Origin: Pythium myriotylum
Taxonomy: Eukaryota > Oomycota > Peronosporomycetes > Pythiales > Pythiaceae
Reading direction: 5' to 3'
Length of the DNA: 64,000 nt
Assembly (NCBI GenBank): GCA_023091665.1
Contig: JALJCQ010000030.1
Coordinates: 1,056,501-1,120,500, forward strand
Shown here: positions 1 to 12,497 of the stretch, one piece after another
Numbering within the stretch: position 1 is the stretch's first letter
Layout of the letters: every line of letters starts with the position of its first letter
The notes under the pieces: generated by a model
Seen by the model: the letters and a program-made list of their open reading frames with translations, nothing else
Told to the model about the DNA's origin: nothing
Databases searched by the model: none
Position numbers and translations under genes: made by a program

Positions 1-2
1 CC

Positions 3-1211
3 CAGTACGAGTTCGGTGCCGAGAGTCCGACGTGCGACGACCAGTGCCTGACGTCTGGCAGCTGCCGCGGCACTATCGCCGCGACCACCGCAACGTTTGT
101 GGCTGGCGACGCAACTCTCGACTACGCGCTCGTCAAGCTCAACGCCACAGTAGATCTGTCGTCATATGGTTTCCTCACGCTCCGCATCGCCGGTGGTGTG
201 GATCAGGAACAGATCTACATCCCACAACACCCTGGAGGCCGCGCCAAGGTTCTCGCAGTGGTAGTGGACAGTGGTAATGTCGCGCTAGCCACGATGGGAG
301 TTTCGGACACTTGTGGATCCTACCGCGTTGGGTACGACGCCGATACCGAGCCGGGCTCATCAGGCTCCCCGGTACTGGCGGCGAAGGACAACCAAGTCAT
401 TGCCCTCCACAGCTGCGGAACGTCGGACACTAAGAACTGCACCAACTCGGGTCTCGACGTACGCACGCTAATCACCGATCTCCGCGCCAAGAACGTTGTA
501 CCAGAAGGAGCCATTGACGATCCGACCGCGTCCATTCCCGCCGGTCCTTGGCTCCCATCGACACCGGCACCGACAACCGCAGGGCCTGTCACGCCGGCGC
601 CGACGCTCGACATCTGCCCGGGCTTCAAGTCACAGAACTCGTGCGCAGTGTTTACGCAGGGGCGATGTCTCTGGGTGAACGGCACGTGTGTCAAGAACCC
701 GTCGTTCAGTCCATCTCCGCCGCCGGCGACGCCCGCGCCAACGCAAACAACTGCAGCTCCAACTCCAGCTCTGACAACTCCGGCACCAACGACTCCATCA
801 CCAACGTCCCCGGCACCAACGACTCCGGCACCAACGACCCCGGCACCTACGACTCCGGCACCTACGACCCCAGCACCAACGACTCCGGCACCTACGACTC
901 CGGAACCAGCGATCCCAGCACCAACGACTCCGGCACCTACGACTCCGGCACCTACGACCCCGGCGCCAACGAACCCGGCTCCGACGGCTCCGGCGCCTAC
1001 AACTCCGGTGCCTACAACCCCAGTGCCTACTACTCTCGTCCCAGCGACTCCAACGCCAACGACCCCGGCTCCCACGACGCCGCAACCCACGAAGGCGAGT
1101 GTGTTGGACAAGATCTGCAAGCCGTTCCCTCAGTGGTTTTGCTTTGGTGTGTGCAAGTGGAGCAGCGAGCAGGGTCAGTGTCGCGGCGTTGTATACAAAC
1201 AGCATTACTAG
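3..1211 (+). CDS. Secreted S1-type (trypsin/V8-like) serine protease with Pro/Thr-rich stalk, 5'-partial
   Basis: The frame is open from the window edge, so the start, the signal peptide if any, and the catalytic His lie upstream. Visible parts in order: Cys-containing protease core; a DYALVKL segment at about residues 39-45 of the partial protein, the usual context of the catalytic Asp; and a GSSGSPVL segment at about residues 119-126 that holds the catalytic Ser (GDSGGP-like, but with Ser in place of Asp, as in V8/lysyl-endopeptidase-like members). Next come a short Cys cluster, a long PAPTT-type repeat that is probably O-glycosylated, and a second Cys-rich tail ending at TAG 1209-1211. A secreted or wall-associated proteolytic role is inferred. 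Related trypsin-like proteins are common in oomycete secretomes, and some are inactive as enzymes. Activity here cannot be judged without the missing His. Confidence 0.82.
   Translation, partial: QYEFGAESPTCDDQCLTSGSCRGTIAATTATFVAGDATLDYALVKLNATVDLSSYGFLTLRIAGGVDQEQIYIPQHPGGRAKVLAVVVDSGNVALATMGVSDTCGSYRVGYDADTEPGSSGSPVLAAKDNQVIALHSCGTSDTKNCTNSGLDVRTLITDLRAKNVVPEGAIDDPTASIPAGPWLPSTPAPTTAGPVTPAPTLDICPGFKSQNSCAVFTQGRCLWVNGTCVKNPSFSPSPPPATPAPTQTTAAPTPALTTPAPTTPSPTSPAPTTPAPTTPAPTTPAPTTPAPTTPAPTTPEPAIPAPTTPAPTTPAPTTPAPTNPAPTAPAPTTPVPTTPVPTTLVPATPTPTTPAPTTPQPTKASVLDKICKPFPQWFCFGVCKWSSEQGQCRGVVYKQHY
775..1090 (+). repeat. Coding minisatellite for the Pro/Thr stalk (15-nt period)
   Basis: Degenerate tandem 15-mers encode PAPTT-like pentapeptides inside the protease gene. 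Variants with E, V, N, A or L replace single residues. Such arrays change length easily, so stalk length probably varies between strains. Confidence 0.75.
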
Positions 1212-1833
1212 TCGAAAAAAAATCAAATGATGTGATGAAAAGAGCACCTGAGCTATTACATCGACCGCTCGTTCATGGGTTCCACTACCACGTAGTTAGA
1301 AACAACAGCGTTGTGATCTCAAGTCCGCAATCCTTCGTATCAGAGCTTGACTATCTCGAGCAAGTGTTCGATCAGAACCGATGGAGATCCTGTCGCACGC
1401 CGCAGCGTCTCCTCACAATGACCAAAATCCACAAACTTCCATTGTGGACGAAGCCAAAAGAGGCGAATGAAGCACGTCATGCAATCCGGCGACTAGGTCT
1501 ACTGATCTAACGGTGTGTTCTTGGCTCTCTTCGATCATGGCATTCCATGATCGGACAGAGATGCTTGTGGATAGAAACAAATCAAAAACAGTACACTGAG
1601 GCTTGACCTCGATACGTGGCGCCAAAGTTCTCGGCACGTAGACGAGTGTCGTGGACATCGAACATGGAGCCGATACTGATAACCGTCGAATAAAAATAAT
1701 ACCGGTATTTATCAAACCTTGAACTTCCGGATATTATCCCAGTCGAAAATGACGTAAAATTCAACTTTGGAAAACTTTCCACCGTCCGTCCATCTTGTAT
1801 CAGTACATCAATATCTGAGTCGTCCCAAGCTCA
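1212..1833. other. Intergenic region, no gene recognised
   Basis: About 620 bp between the protease stop and the CC2D1-like promoter. Open frames run through parts of it on both strands (for example 1212-1510 plus, 1413-1715 minus), but neither shows a recognisable domain or a convincing start. The region holds a perfect 9-bp inverted repeat with a 4-nt loop at 1532-1553 (CGATCATGG / CCATGATCG). Confidence 0.6.
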
Positions 1834-1846
1834 GCTCATTTCTTCG
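1834..1846 (+). promoter_or_regulatory. Oomycete-type initiator-like motif
   Basis: GCTCATTTCTTCG resembles the TCATTYY core of the oomycete Inr. It lies 18-30 nt upstream of the CC2D1-like ATG at 1864, a plausible transcription start for a short leader. Assigned by motif only. Confidence 0.4.
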
Positions 1847-1863
1847 AGGAGCTCTTGACGCGG

Positions 1864-4800
1864 ATGTTCTGGCGCCGCAAGAAGCCGGAGGCGTCTCGCG
1901 GGGACGCGGGCGACGACCTCGCGGCGCTGCAGAGACAGTTCGGCATCAAGACGGTCTCGGACAAGGACGTGGAGGCCGATCTGCGCAAGCTGCTGGGCGC
2001 GAGTCTCGCGACGGACCTCAGTCCGCGCACCGAGCAGGCGCTCGTGGGCGGCGGCGACAGCGACGAGGAGGCCGCGATCCTGCGGCAGCTGAATCTGGGC
2101 GGCGATCTCGATGCGATCGACGTCGACGCGCTGTCCGGAGGCGAAGACGAGGACGACGTCGCCAGGCGCGAGCTGCAGGGCGTGCTCGGCGAGGCCCATC
2201 GCACAGCCCAGGCCAATGCCTCGCGACAGGACGTGGCGGCGATTACGAGATCCCAGCAGAGCCAAGGCGAGGCGATCCAAGAGCAGATCCACCGGATGAA
2301 GTTAGAGGCCGTGACGCTCAAGCGCGAAGGAAAAGTGCAGGAAGCTCTCGCGGTGTTCCGAGAGGTCAAGACGCTCGAGGCCAAACTCGCGAGTGGTGCA
2401 GTGGCGACAACGACGACGGCGAGGACTGTTCATGTGGCAAGCGCGGCGAGCCAGCAAGTCGCCACCACGAAAAGTCCCGATGTGGTCGTCGCTGGTGTCG
2501 AAGACGACGACGACAAGGACGTCGAAGTCACGGACGAAGACATGGAGAACCCGGAGTTTCTCGCACAGCTAGCGGCGCTCGGCATGCCAATCGCCAAGCC
2601 GCAAAAGCCTGTGGAGACTGTCGAGTCGCTGGAGCGCGCGATCCGCGAGTCGAAGGAACGTGCTGTGCATCTCAAGCGGGGTGACCGCATCGCTGACGCG
2701 TTGGCTGAGATGCGCAAGTTGAAGGAGATGCAGAGTCGACTGGACAATCTCCGAGCTAAATCAGCGCCTAGCACTGTTGCAGCTCCTCCAACACTTCAGA
2801 TGGCAGCTGAGGCTTCTGTTGTGAGCGTGTCAGCGATATCGGTTGAATCTGCAGCTGACGACTCCGACGTGGAGGTGACTGACGAGGACCTTAATGATCC
2901 GGCAAACGCAGCTGAGCTGCAAAAACTTGGGTTCAACCCATTTGCCGAGGTCGATAAAGGCAGTTGTGACGACGATGAGACGAAAGATGAAGAGTCAGAC
3001 ACTGTGGCAACTCTCCCAGAGACTAGTGGTCCTTGCACAGGTGAAGCAAAGCAGCAGCTGATGAAGAAGCAGTATTCCTCAATGGATGACAACGATCTCA
3101 TTGATGAGTTTGATGACCATCACCACGAAAGTGAAAACAATGGTACGACGAAATCTGCGCCTCATCTAAGCGATAACAGTGAAGAGACCTCAGATGGTCA
3201 GGTCAGATCCCAGTCCTCTGTTCCTACTAGCGCGCAAGAGTCCGCGATCTCAATTCTTCCCTTTGAACAGACTGTGGGGCCGCCAAGTAGCGGGTCAAGA
3301 GTGGAGGATTTGCTTGTTCAGCTGGAGCACACAAAGCAAGAGGCCGTGCGGCTGAAGCGAGAGGGCGATCTACAAGCAGCGCTAGACATGATGCGTCGCG
3401 TGAAGCAGATCGAAACTCTGATCGAGATGAAACAACGTCAGTCTCAACCCTTTGATCTTCCACCCCAGCCACCGAGAGTGCCAGCTGAGGAAATAGAGCG
3501 ACAACGGAAGTTTTCAGAGCTTGAGGCCGTACTTGTTCGGTACGCGAATGAAGCCACACAAGAAGCCAAGAACCAGCTCTCGATCAATCGGGCAAAAGCT
3601 GCTGAGTGGCTTGCACGGGTGTGTTTGCATGGCACTGCCAGAGGTTGCAGATTTGATATTCATCAGTGTTGCTCTGTTTGTGTAGAGAAAAGAATACTCC
3701 GCAATGCTGACTGTCCTTCGGGAGAAACGCAAGATCTTTGGCCAAGATCCTCCATTTTATCACATTGAACAACTAACGGAACAAGTTGAGATCGAAAACA
3801 CTGACGTCCCATTGAACGAGGTTCACTTGCGCATCAATTCGGTCAACGACTTGCAGCAGGCTGCGGGGAAAGACATTTTCATCAAGTTTAACATGAGTTT
3901 CCCTTCCAACGCACCGCATGAAGGCAAGACTGGGGGGCTTAGAATTTCTCCGGCTGCACCATTTGGCTCAGGTGGGATATCAAATGAGAACTTTTTCCGT
4001 CTCAGTGTGCAGCGTGGTCGCGGCACCCAGCGCCTTTTTGAGATCAAGAAAGCTGTGTTTGAAGTATGGAGGCCGGGTACACTCCTGCGGAACCCCGAGT
4101 TCGTTGCCAGGGGATACCAGGAATTGGCTCCGCTCCTGACAAATTGTGAACTCAAGGCTCACGTGCCTTTTGTTGGTCCAAATCGCAAGCCCGTAGGCGG
4201 GGACGTAGAGGTCCGTGCTGCAAATAGGTTTCGTTGTGTAGGGCGCTCCTCATTCATGCTTCTCTGTATAGATTTCGCTCCGAATAAGGACTCCAATGCG
4301 AGACAAGCAGTACAAGGCACTTGTCACAGAGGCTGTTCGTGTGGGTGAATATCCTCCACCACGCATTCCTCTGGAAGAAACAATCACTCGACCAGCTTCA
4401 GCTCATCACGTCCGCCCGCACTCTCAATCTGAATTAGGCATGGTGGTCGAGACCAACTTACAAGGATTACCGCATGCAAAATCTGTCCCAACAATGGCAA
4501 CCGCTAGTTTTTCAACTCCGACTGCAATTGAAGCAACTGATCTCGAAGACCCTCACAATTTAGATCTCATCATCAGCTACGATGTCATCAACGACGAGGT
4601 TCGTGTTTGCCTTGTTCTATTCCCAACCTTGAGTGTATCTAAATCCACCCTGGAGCAGATTGAACGTATTGAAGCCGAGCTACCAAACATGAAGGGTGAT
4701 ATTGCTGTAGAGATGAGCGACCGCCTCGACTCGTTGGGGCTGAAGAAGCAGCTCCTGGAGATCGAGATGCAGGCCGGGAAGCTGACTCTCGATATGTATG

Positions 4801-4970
4801 TGGCCAAGTTGAAGCAACGAATTCTTGATGACCGTGCGATCATCAAACAATTAATGAAGAACGGGTGCAAAAACGATGCGAAGCGAGTTCTCCATCGCGT
4901 TAAGCTCATGGAGAAAGAGCTCGAAGGAGCTGAAGACGATGGAGATGGTGATGTAGAATCACAGGGGTGA
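1864..4970 (+). CDS. CC2D1/Lgd family protein: DM14 repeats plus C2 domain
   Basis: Proposed exons 1864-3618, 3686-4210 and 4272-4970 (992 aa), with introns of 67 and 61 bp; both junctions keep phase. The second intron uses a weak GTCCGT donor, chosen because it restores the conserved C2 strand reading GGDVE|ISLRIRTP. The protein has an acidic N-terminus and DM14-type helical hairpins at about residues 140-180, 255-300 and 480-525. A further helical segment crosses the first splice junction. A C2 domain follows (about 610-780), then a C-terminal helical DM14-like segment. Animal CC2D1A/B and Lgd bind the ESCRT-III subunit Snf7/CHMP4 through DM14 repeats and act in endosomal sorting, so the same role is inferred. 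The ATG at 1864 is the first in frame. The gene ends 18 bp before the convergent RPGRIP1-like gene. Confidence 0.88.
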
Positions 4971-4988
4971 TCAATCCTGGTTTGGTTT

Positions 4989-7900
4989 CTACTGCTCTTC
5001 TTCCTTGTGGATTCGCTTGATAGCTTTGAGGATTGCGCGATGATCGATCTCCTTTTCCTTTTTGCTGCCGTAAGATTCCAGCAAGCACCGAACGCCATCT
5101 GTCGACAGCTTGAGTCCGATCCGACTTATCACGTTCTCAAAATCTTCTGCTTTGACGCCCCCGCGCTTCTTGTCAAGTCGGCGTAGGTGTTCAGCAAAGA
5201 TGTCGATCTGCGAGTCAAAATCGATGCTGGAAAGCTGATTGTAGAGCGAACGGAGTACATCTGAAAGTGTGGCGTGGAAATTGTTTGTGGTTGAAGCACG
5301 CCTCGTCTCGTTGGACGGAGCCAGAGTAGCTGAAGTTCCTCCAGAATGGTCTAGTGGTTCGATAGACGAGCTCGTCTGCCACTGTGACATCACTTTCAGA
5401 AAGAGCTTGTACGCGAACATTCCGTCTCTGTTCACGTCGAATAGGATCTGAAGTCGCCGCTGGTCTTCCATTGGCAAAGAGCGTCCCATTACTTCTTCAA
5501 GTGTAGTGCACGCTGTTGAAACTGGAAGAACGCCGAGGTGGTTTGGCTGGTCCTTCATCATGAAGAGTCGGCTAAGCCTCGCCACGCCAGGAATTGCAGG
5601 CTCATCGACACATGGTTTGTACAGCAACGCTGCAATTTGTCGAAGTAACGCACTCGCCCCTGGGTCCAAGACAAATGAGTCGAACTCCATACGCGACAGA
5701 CCTCCACTACCTTCATTATGGCGGAAGACTCCCGCCAATCTTGCGAAGTAGACCACTTGATCGTTGGACAAATCGTACTTCAGCGCTTTAAGTCCTGCTA
5801 AGATCTCTTGATGTGTGAGAAAACCGTTCTTCTCACGATCAAAGTGGCTGAATGCAGCGTTGAGACTGCCACACAGCTGCTGAATCGACTGGTCATTGCT
5901 AATCGGCCCTGCTAAACCCGCACGACCGCGAATGCGGGCTCGAAGAGCTTCACTGAATTCCAAGAACCAGCTCTGTAGTGGGTGCTGTGACTTGTGCGTA
6001 ATTGCTCCCAAAGACTCTTCATGACCGTTGTGTCCCCTAATTCGAGTATTATCTGCGACTCCTTGTGCTGATTTGGGCCGTTTGGTATTCTTGACTGATT
6101 CTCGAGATGGAATAGACAGCGTCGACTCGAAGAAGCTGAAGAGATGAAGGCGAGGTTGAGTTGCACCTTCTGATGGCTCGGCGTGGGCTCTGAAAATGAC
6201 CTCAGCCTCTTCTGGTGTGATGGTTGCTCCAAGCTGCTTCATGCTCACAATAAACTGGGTGATGTCTACGGTATCCCCACTTGATGCGGTCTTCAAGCTT
6301 TCGATAAAGTCATCGACCAAGATTTTGTCGGTAGTTAAGGTTTTGCGAAGTTTGCATAGCACTTCTGGCAGCTGAGGTGCAAACTGTACTTGTTTCCGTT
6401 GCTGATTTCCAGACTGCTGGCTCGTTTCTCGCCAGTTGAGTTGCACGAAGGCTCCGTAGTCAACGTTGTCATCCATGTTTCGATCATAGCTGAAAAGTAA
6501 CACCCGCAATTCCTCTGGCTCAAGCGGGAGTGCCAGCGTCTCAATGCATATCTTCGCAAACTCTCCGCGTTTAATGAACCCAGAGCTGAGCTTGTCGGCA
6601 GTCCCAAAGGCGTCTCGCCATGCAGCAAGAACCTGCGAGATTTTTTGGGCATCGCTTGATTTCTCCAGTACATATCGACGAAGCTTCGCTTCAATTACTT
6701 CGATGTCAGGTGTAGTCGCAACAGGCGTCGCCCAGTCCAAAAATTGCCGGTAGTTGATGCCGAACGATCCCTTGAGTTTTGCCCCAAAGTGTTTAGCAAT
6801 CTGATCTATATGCTTGCTAGTAAACAAGGTGAATCCAATGTGTGGGATCACCGCCACAAACTCGGACAGAGTGACGAGGCCAGTTTCCTTCCAGTCGTAT
6901 CGCTCAAACTCGTCGGCCATTTGTGGATATGAAGGGCACAACATCGGCCGGCTACTTCTTGCAATGCGCTGCAGCTGGCTTATTGTGTAGGAACCCAACT
7001 CATCATCACTGATTGGTGTTGATTCGCGCATGCGCTCCAGTGTTTGCACAAGATCACCGATGGAAACCTTGTCCTCTACAGTAATTCGTGAGCACGACAG
7101 CTTAGTCAACTCCATGAGCACGTATGAATCGCTAGGCATAAAGCGTGTCACTTCTGCGTTCTCTTGCATAAGTACGTTATGCAAGTGTTCTCGTGTGATC
7201 ACGCCATCGTCTGTGTCAATTTGAGCTACAAGATTCTTGTGTAGTTTGTCGACCCCATATCGATTACATCGAGCGACAACATCCCTCATGCGGATCGCAA
7301 CTGGAGAGTCACGCATAAGTTTGATCACTGGGAAATAGAATATCTCAACCCCTTGGGAATCGGACAGCAAAACAGTGAGCACACGACGATCTCGCGAAGT
7401 TAGTTGAACTCCTACACGACTCAGGCTTTCGTGAAAGCGCGTTATCGTCATTTTCCCTGTCCCCTTGAGATCTCCTACAAGTCTGAAGGTGTCCATTGCG
7501 TGACGTGAATCAATGTACACCTGAGACAAGGCCTTCATTACCGAAATCGTTTGGCGCTCTCCTCGCTTTGGCTCCGTCATGGTCGTGCATACAAAATGAA
7601 CGAGGGGGGCATACGCGATTCCTCTAAGATCCGCTCTGCTTCCCACTGTGAAATGGCTTGCCAAACGGCTTATTAAGTCGGGCTCGAATGCTATTCGAGG
7701 AATCTTTGATAGAACAAACCCTAGCTGCTTTCGAGAGACGATACGATCTTTTCGAGCTTCAGGTAACTCACTCTCAATTGTTTTGATCATTGTTGCCTCT
7801 AAAGATTCGAGTTCGTCTCGCGTCCAAGTTTTGAGAATTCGCGAGAGGTGCCCGTCGATTTCTGTGATCTCACTAAATGGAATATGCACTGTGTGAGATG

Positions 7901-10900
7901 ATGAGGTAACTGCAGTCGATTGACGAGCTCGATATTGACGGAACTGTCGTTGAAGGATACGTGCAGCGTCATGGTGAAGTGCCTTCGGGATGTGCATTTG
8001 AGAGATCTCCTGCCGGACACGATCTAATATCGACGCACTGGAGATAATGTTGGAGATTGGGTTTGATGTGTCAAGTTGTTCTTGCTGTGCGCGGCGATCT
8101 ACCCGTTGCTTTTCGAGTTGCTCGTACACAGAGCTTTTTGCACTGGATGAAGCAATGGCTTTTATTCTTTCTAGAAACAATTCTTTTCTTCGATCAAACT
8201 CGGTTCGTGCATCGATTGGCCTTGCTTCCGAAGTCTTTGGGGTTTTGGTCTTCAGCCCAACCGAGCGAGTTGCTTTACCCGTAGCAGTCTCGTCCGCTTC
8301 GACAGTGTTATCATGCTCGTCTGTTCGGTCACACAATGATTCACGATTCTTCAAAACGAGATCATCTAGATCTGCGCCATCGGATTGATTGGTGAGCATT
8401 TTTGAGGCAAGATCAGTCGGTTTATGTTGGGTGTGTACTTCCTTCTCAATGAACTCCTTATACGCTTTGTCGATATCGAGTAGCTCAAACCCAAGGACTC
8501 CTAGGCACCGTTTGAACTCCGCTCTGCTGACAAATCCACTCTGCGAGGGATCGTATCGCTCGAATGGCTCTGATGGAGAGGGGGAAGGCGCGTTCAAACC
8601 CTTCTCGGTCCTTTGGAATATGCGAAGCGTGTGGCGGATCTTGTGGAGGAGAAGTCTCTCTGCACATGAGTAACGGGGGTTGATGTGATTGAGCAAATAG
8701 TGGACCTGTAGTTTTGGAGTATCAACCTCCTTGTTCGGCTGAGATCGTCGTTCGAAGTGCTGTTTAAGCAGCTCGTACTCTTCATCCTTCAAGAAAACAC
8801 CGAATCGTTCAAGTCTCTTCTGCATTTCGCCTGTCGAAATATCTTTCAGAACGTCATTTCGGATTTTTCCAGATTGGTCCAACCGATTTGGGAGGAAGAC
8901 GTCTTGCACACACGTCAGCTGTTCGGTGTCAATCGCATATTCGAGCCGCTCTCTTATCTTTGAAGTAACGAGTTCGAGTGCCTCACTTGGGAGCGCGTAG
9001 TTGAGAAACTGTCTGTAGTTTACCCGCCCATCCATATCCGGGGCAAACAGCCGCATAATGGCATGCTGTTGATCGTAATCGATACAGTGAAGGTCAACCA
9101 CCTTCGCTAAAGTACCCACGCGCCTTGTTGATGAATAGAGCTGAGCGACCTGAAATGGGTCCTTCCACTCAATTAGCACAGATATCTCGCCAGCAGACTG
9201 GTCGTTTTTGTCGCGAAGTTGAAACCACCCGCGAACGCTTTCACCCTTGATGATTTCTTCGAGCCGGATGCCACAACGTCCTATCGTACCATCCGAGTTG
9301 TCACTTCCTACGTCGACTTTATCGTCAAATACGGTAAACCACAGTTCAAACTTCGAGAAGAATTGCAGCAAGCACGCGTCTACCTCTAAGGCGAAGTACT
9401 GCTTGCTGATGTGAAGGTCAAACTCGGGACTGGAAGATGACGGTACAATATTGGTGAACATGTCAGGGAATCCTAGAATTTGATAGTGGACGTATGCTGA
9501 CGGAGTCGTCGATAGTGGGTCGCCACTTGTGGCCTTCTTCTTCCCATACGATCGAAGCCCGCGACACGCAAATACAGTAATCTGAAGCTCATTCACTCCC
9601 TTAAGTTGAGAATCTTCGTATCCGTCTTCCAATAAAAAGTCTTCCACCGGGTCAGACAATACGTTCTTCTTGCTTAGCAGTTGAATATCTTGTGGGTACG
9701 AGCGCAGGTGAAGTTTCCATACCTCGGATATTGGCGCAGCAAAACGTAGAGCAACGTTCAGAGTTCCGATGAGGCTATCATGCTCAGAACCGAATGCCAA
9801 CTTGACTGGAAGCTCAGGCTCCTTGATGACTCCTTTCGATCGAAGCAATGGTGACAGCGAGATACCAGCTCGACCGACCAATCGGAAGTCCCCTTGAATG
9901 GCCTGATGCAGTTCAAAAAAGATGGTTTCTGATGCGAGATAGCGCAAGAAGAATCCGTCCACAGTGACCTTGTATGTTGACGCAAAATTGTACTCAGGAC
10001 GATGGCCCACCAACAATGGGGTTGATTGAGATTCGAAGTCGTAGAAATCACAAAGCACAAACGTGGAGGCATTTGACGAAATAAAGGTGCGATCGAAATT
10101 CGCGGAGACGATCCAGATCTCGAGAAGCTGCTCCCCTGGAGCCAAGTCGCGAGCAGCCATAACAAGCGACTCAGACAATGATGTGACCTCCGCAGTATCG
10201 TCTTCTTCATCACTCGAGATGTCCAACTCAGATAGCTTCTTATCAGTCTCTTGGGCTTTGACTAATCTCTCACGGGCGTACTTAAGCTGTCGGTTCTGGG
10301 CTTCGAGTAGTTGAATTCGTTGCTGCTTCTCATCGACTGATAGCTCCAGCTGTTTCAGTCGTTTTTGGAGGTTCTCAGAACTCGACACATTTTTCGTGGT
10401 GAGCTCTTCAATTTCTTGGGCAAGTTCCTTATTAATGTTGGTTTGTGCATGAAGCATCTTTTCGCACCGCTCAAGCTCCTGGACAGCCTTCAGATGAGCT
10501 AACTGAAGCACATGAATACGGTTCTTTAGGTGTTTGACGTTGTTTCCCCCCGAACCATCGAGGTCGCTGGAACCAGCTGCTGCACTGAACAAGGAAGCAT
10601 CAGGATATCGGCGTGTGACTATAGGTATCACGCTACCAAAACCACGTTCAGTCATTCATTCCAACGTCCTCTCCACAAATTGGTGACTTACGGCGGGTTG
10701 TTCGAGAAACTGGCTGGCTGTTCACCCTTAAGTGGCGAAGAGGCTGCGTCACGTCGGTCTGGTTGTATTGTTATGGCTGATGTAACTGGTGACGGGTGAC
10801 GTGGTTGTGGGCTAGGTGGTTTTGGCGACTGAGTCATAATCGGGAAGGCACTCACTGCTGCAAGGCTGCGAGCATTCCTTTCGTCGACAAGCAGCTGTCG

Positions 10901-12215
10901 CAACTTGTCCATATCTTGCTCTACCATTTCTTTGGCTTGCTTCATTAACTTGACGTTGCTTTGTAGCTCCTTTATAGCAACGTGGAGCCTCTGATTCTCT
11001 TCTGTCATTTGGCTGATGACAGCCTGTTGCTGTTGAGTTTGTTTCTCCAGATCAAACATTTTGTCGATTCGCTCTTTTCGCTGAAACGCATCGTTGATGA
11101 ATGGGCTCTCGCACATAGACGTCATACGTTCTTCCAGCTTCCGATTCTGGTCTCGAAGGATCGTAATCTCTCGCTCAAGATCGCCAGCTTTCGATAACCG
11201 AACTTCAATTTCGTCTTTCTCCAGTGAGGTGTCTTGCAGTTGGCTCCGCAATTTGTGGACTTGGCGATTCATTACTTCCAGTTGCTCAATTGTCTGTTCT
11301 TGAATTTCCCGTTCTGCGGCGAAATTTGCCTCCAGATTCTCGTAGCGAGCCTTGAGAATCGATATCTGAGCTTGGCGATCACGAAGTTCTCTTCGTAGAT
11401 GATCCGCATCTAAATCAGTGAATGCTCGCTGTTCTCTATCACTTGCTTCGCCATCGCTCAGAGTATTATTGTTGTCACGACTAGCCCGTCGTAGACGCGC
11501 TCGTCCCCGATCTTGGGTCTGCAAACGAAGCTGTTCATTCTCGTGCTGCAATTTAATGAGCTGTTTCTCCGTGACGACCAGTCGGTTCTTGAGTGCCATT
11601 TCCAAGTCCCCAGAGAGGTGTTCACGATGAATTCGTCGCGCTTGATCCACTTGCTTCTCGAGTGACTCGTTTTCGATACCCACACTAGCTTTCTTTTTCG
11701 CACCAGCCGCAGAAGTTCTTATCGTCGGTTTCTTGGGTCCAAGGCTCGCGTTGGTCACGCTCGCCGACTGGGTCTTTGGATTCGCGTGGTATTTGAGTTG
11801 GTGCTGTCGTATCTTTTCCTCCAGCCCCCTGTTCTTCTCCATGAGCGCTTGGTTTTTCTTGCGTAGCTGCATGTTCTCGCTCTTGAGTGCCTGAATGAAC
11901 TTCTCCGTGTCGAGATCGCGGCGACTGGGCACGACCGAATCTCGCGCAGTGGTCCCGACCGTGTCGCCTTCCTCTTGGTTGTCCTGTTCCTCGCTCAGCC
12001 GCTTCTTTTTCATCGCTTCCTCGATGATCGCCAGCTTTGTGTACATCCTGTCGCCACACCCGAGAGAACGTGGTGTAAATTTTAGAAAAAATTATGATTT
12101 CACGATCCGAGAGACCCCACCTCTTGATCGTGGCTTCCTGCTCATTCTTCTTCTTCTTGAGCGCCGTATTCTCATCGCGCAGCAGCAAGTACTTCTCCTC
12201 AAAGTCTCCGGCCAT
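4989..12215 (-). CDS. RPGRIP1-like ciliary transition-zone protein with C2 domains, IQ motif and EF-hand array
   Basis: Proposed exons on the minus strand: 12215-12121, 12047-10692 and 10632-4989 (2364 aa), with introns of 73 and 59 bp. Splicing the first intron gives an N-terminal KRMYTKL stretch, close to the conserved start of RPGRIP1/RPGRIP1L, followed by about 600 residues of coiled coil. A first C2 domain begins near residue 655 (WIVSANFDRTF, typical of RPGRIP1 C2-N) and a second near 830. An IQ-type motif (ILQRQFRQYRAR) is near 1380. Much of residues 1040-2364 consists of EF-hand units. Some loops keep canonical spacing (DPSQSGFVSRAE, DREKNGFLTHQE, DWKETGLVTLSE); others lack the position-12 acid. 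RPGRIP1 proteins anchor RPGR and nephrocystins at the ciliary transition zone, which fits an organism with flagellate zoospores. The EF-hand extension is not part of animal RPGRIP1. Confidence 0.87.
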
Positions 12216-12497
12216 TGGAGAGGTGGTCTCACTTGCCCCAGTGTCTCTGTTGGTGAGTTGGCGTTGGCGCCCAACGTTGGCGCTTCAACATTCACTCCGC
12301 ATTCCCCGACCGACCAAGTGCATTTCCCCTTGCTTTTTGTGCTTGAATTTCTCCGACCGACCACTCGCGCGAAAACCGCTGGCCGGTTACGCCACGAGGT
12401 ACGGTTGTCCAATGAGAGGGGGTACGCGTTGCGGCTTGAGAGGGTACTCACCAACCAACCGGTGTCATTCTCCGCGAGAGGAAGAGGTGGACGGACC
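12216..12497. promoter_or_regulatory. Divergent promoter region between RPGRIP1-like gene and eIF4E
   Basis: A 282-bp gap between two head-to-head start codons. A TCATTCTCCGCG initiator-like element begins at 12465, about 30 nt before the eIF4E ATG. No clear initiator was found on the minus side. Confidence 0.55.

Noticed and set aside
320..1120. Long minus-strand open frame opposite the protease stalk
   Set aside because: A Gly/Val-rich translation that is the mirror of the Pro/Thr repeat; no start context and no domain.
1413..1715. Minus-strand 100-codon frame as a retroelement remnant
   Set aside because: No pol, gag or integrase motif could be recognised with confidence.
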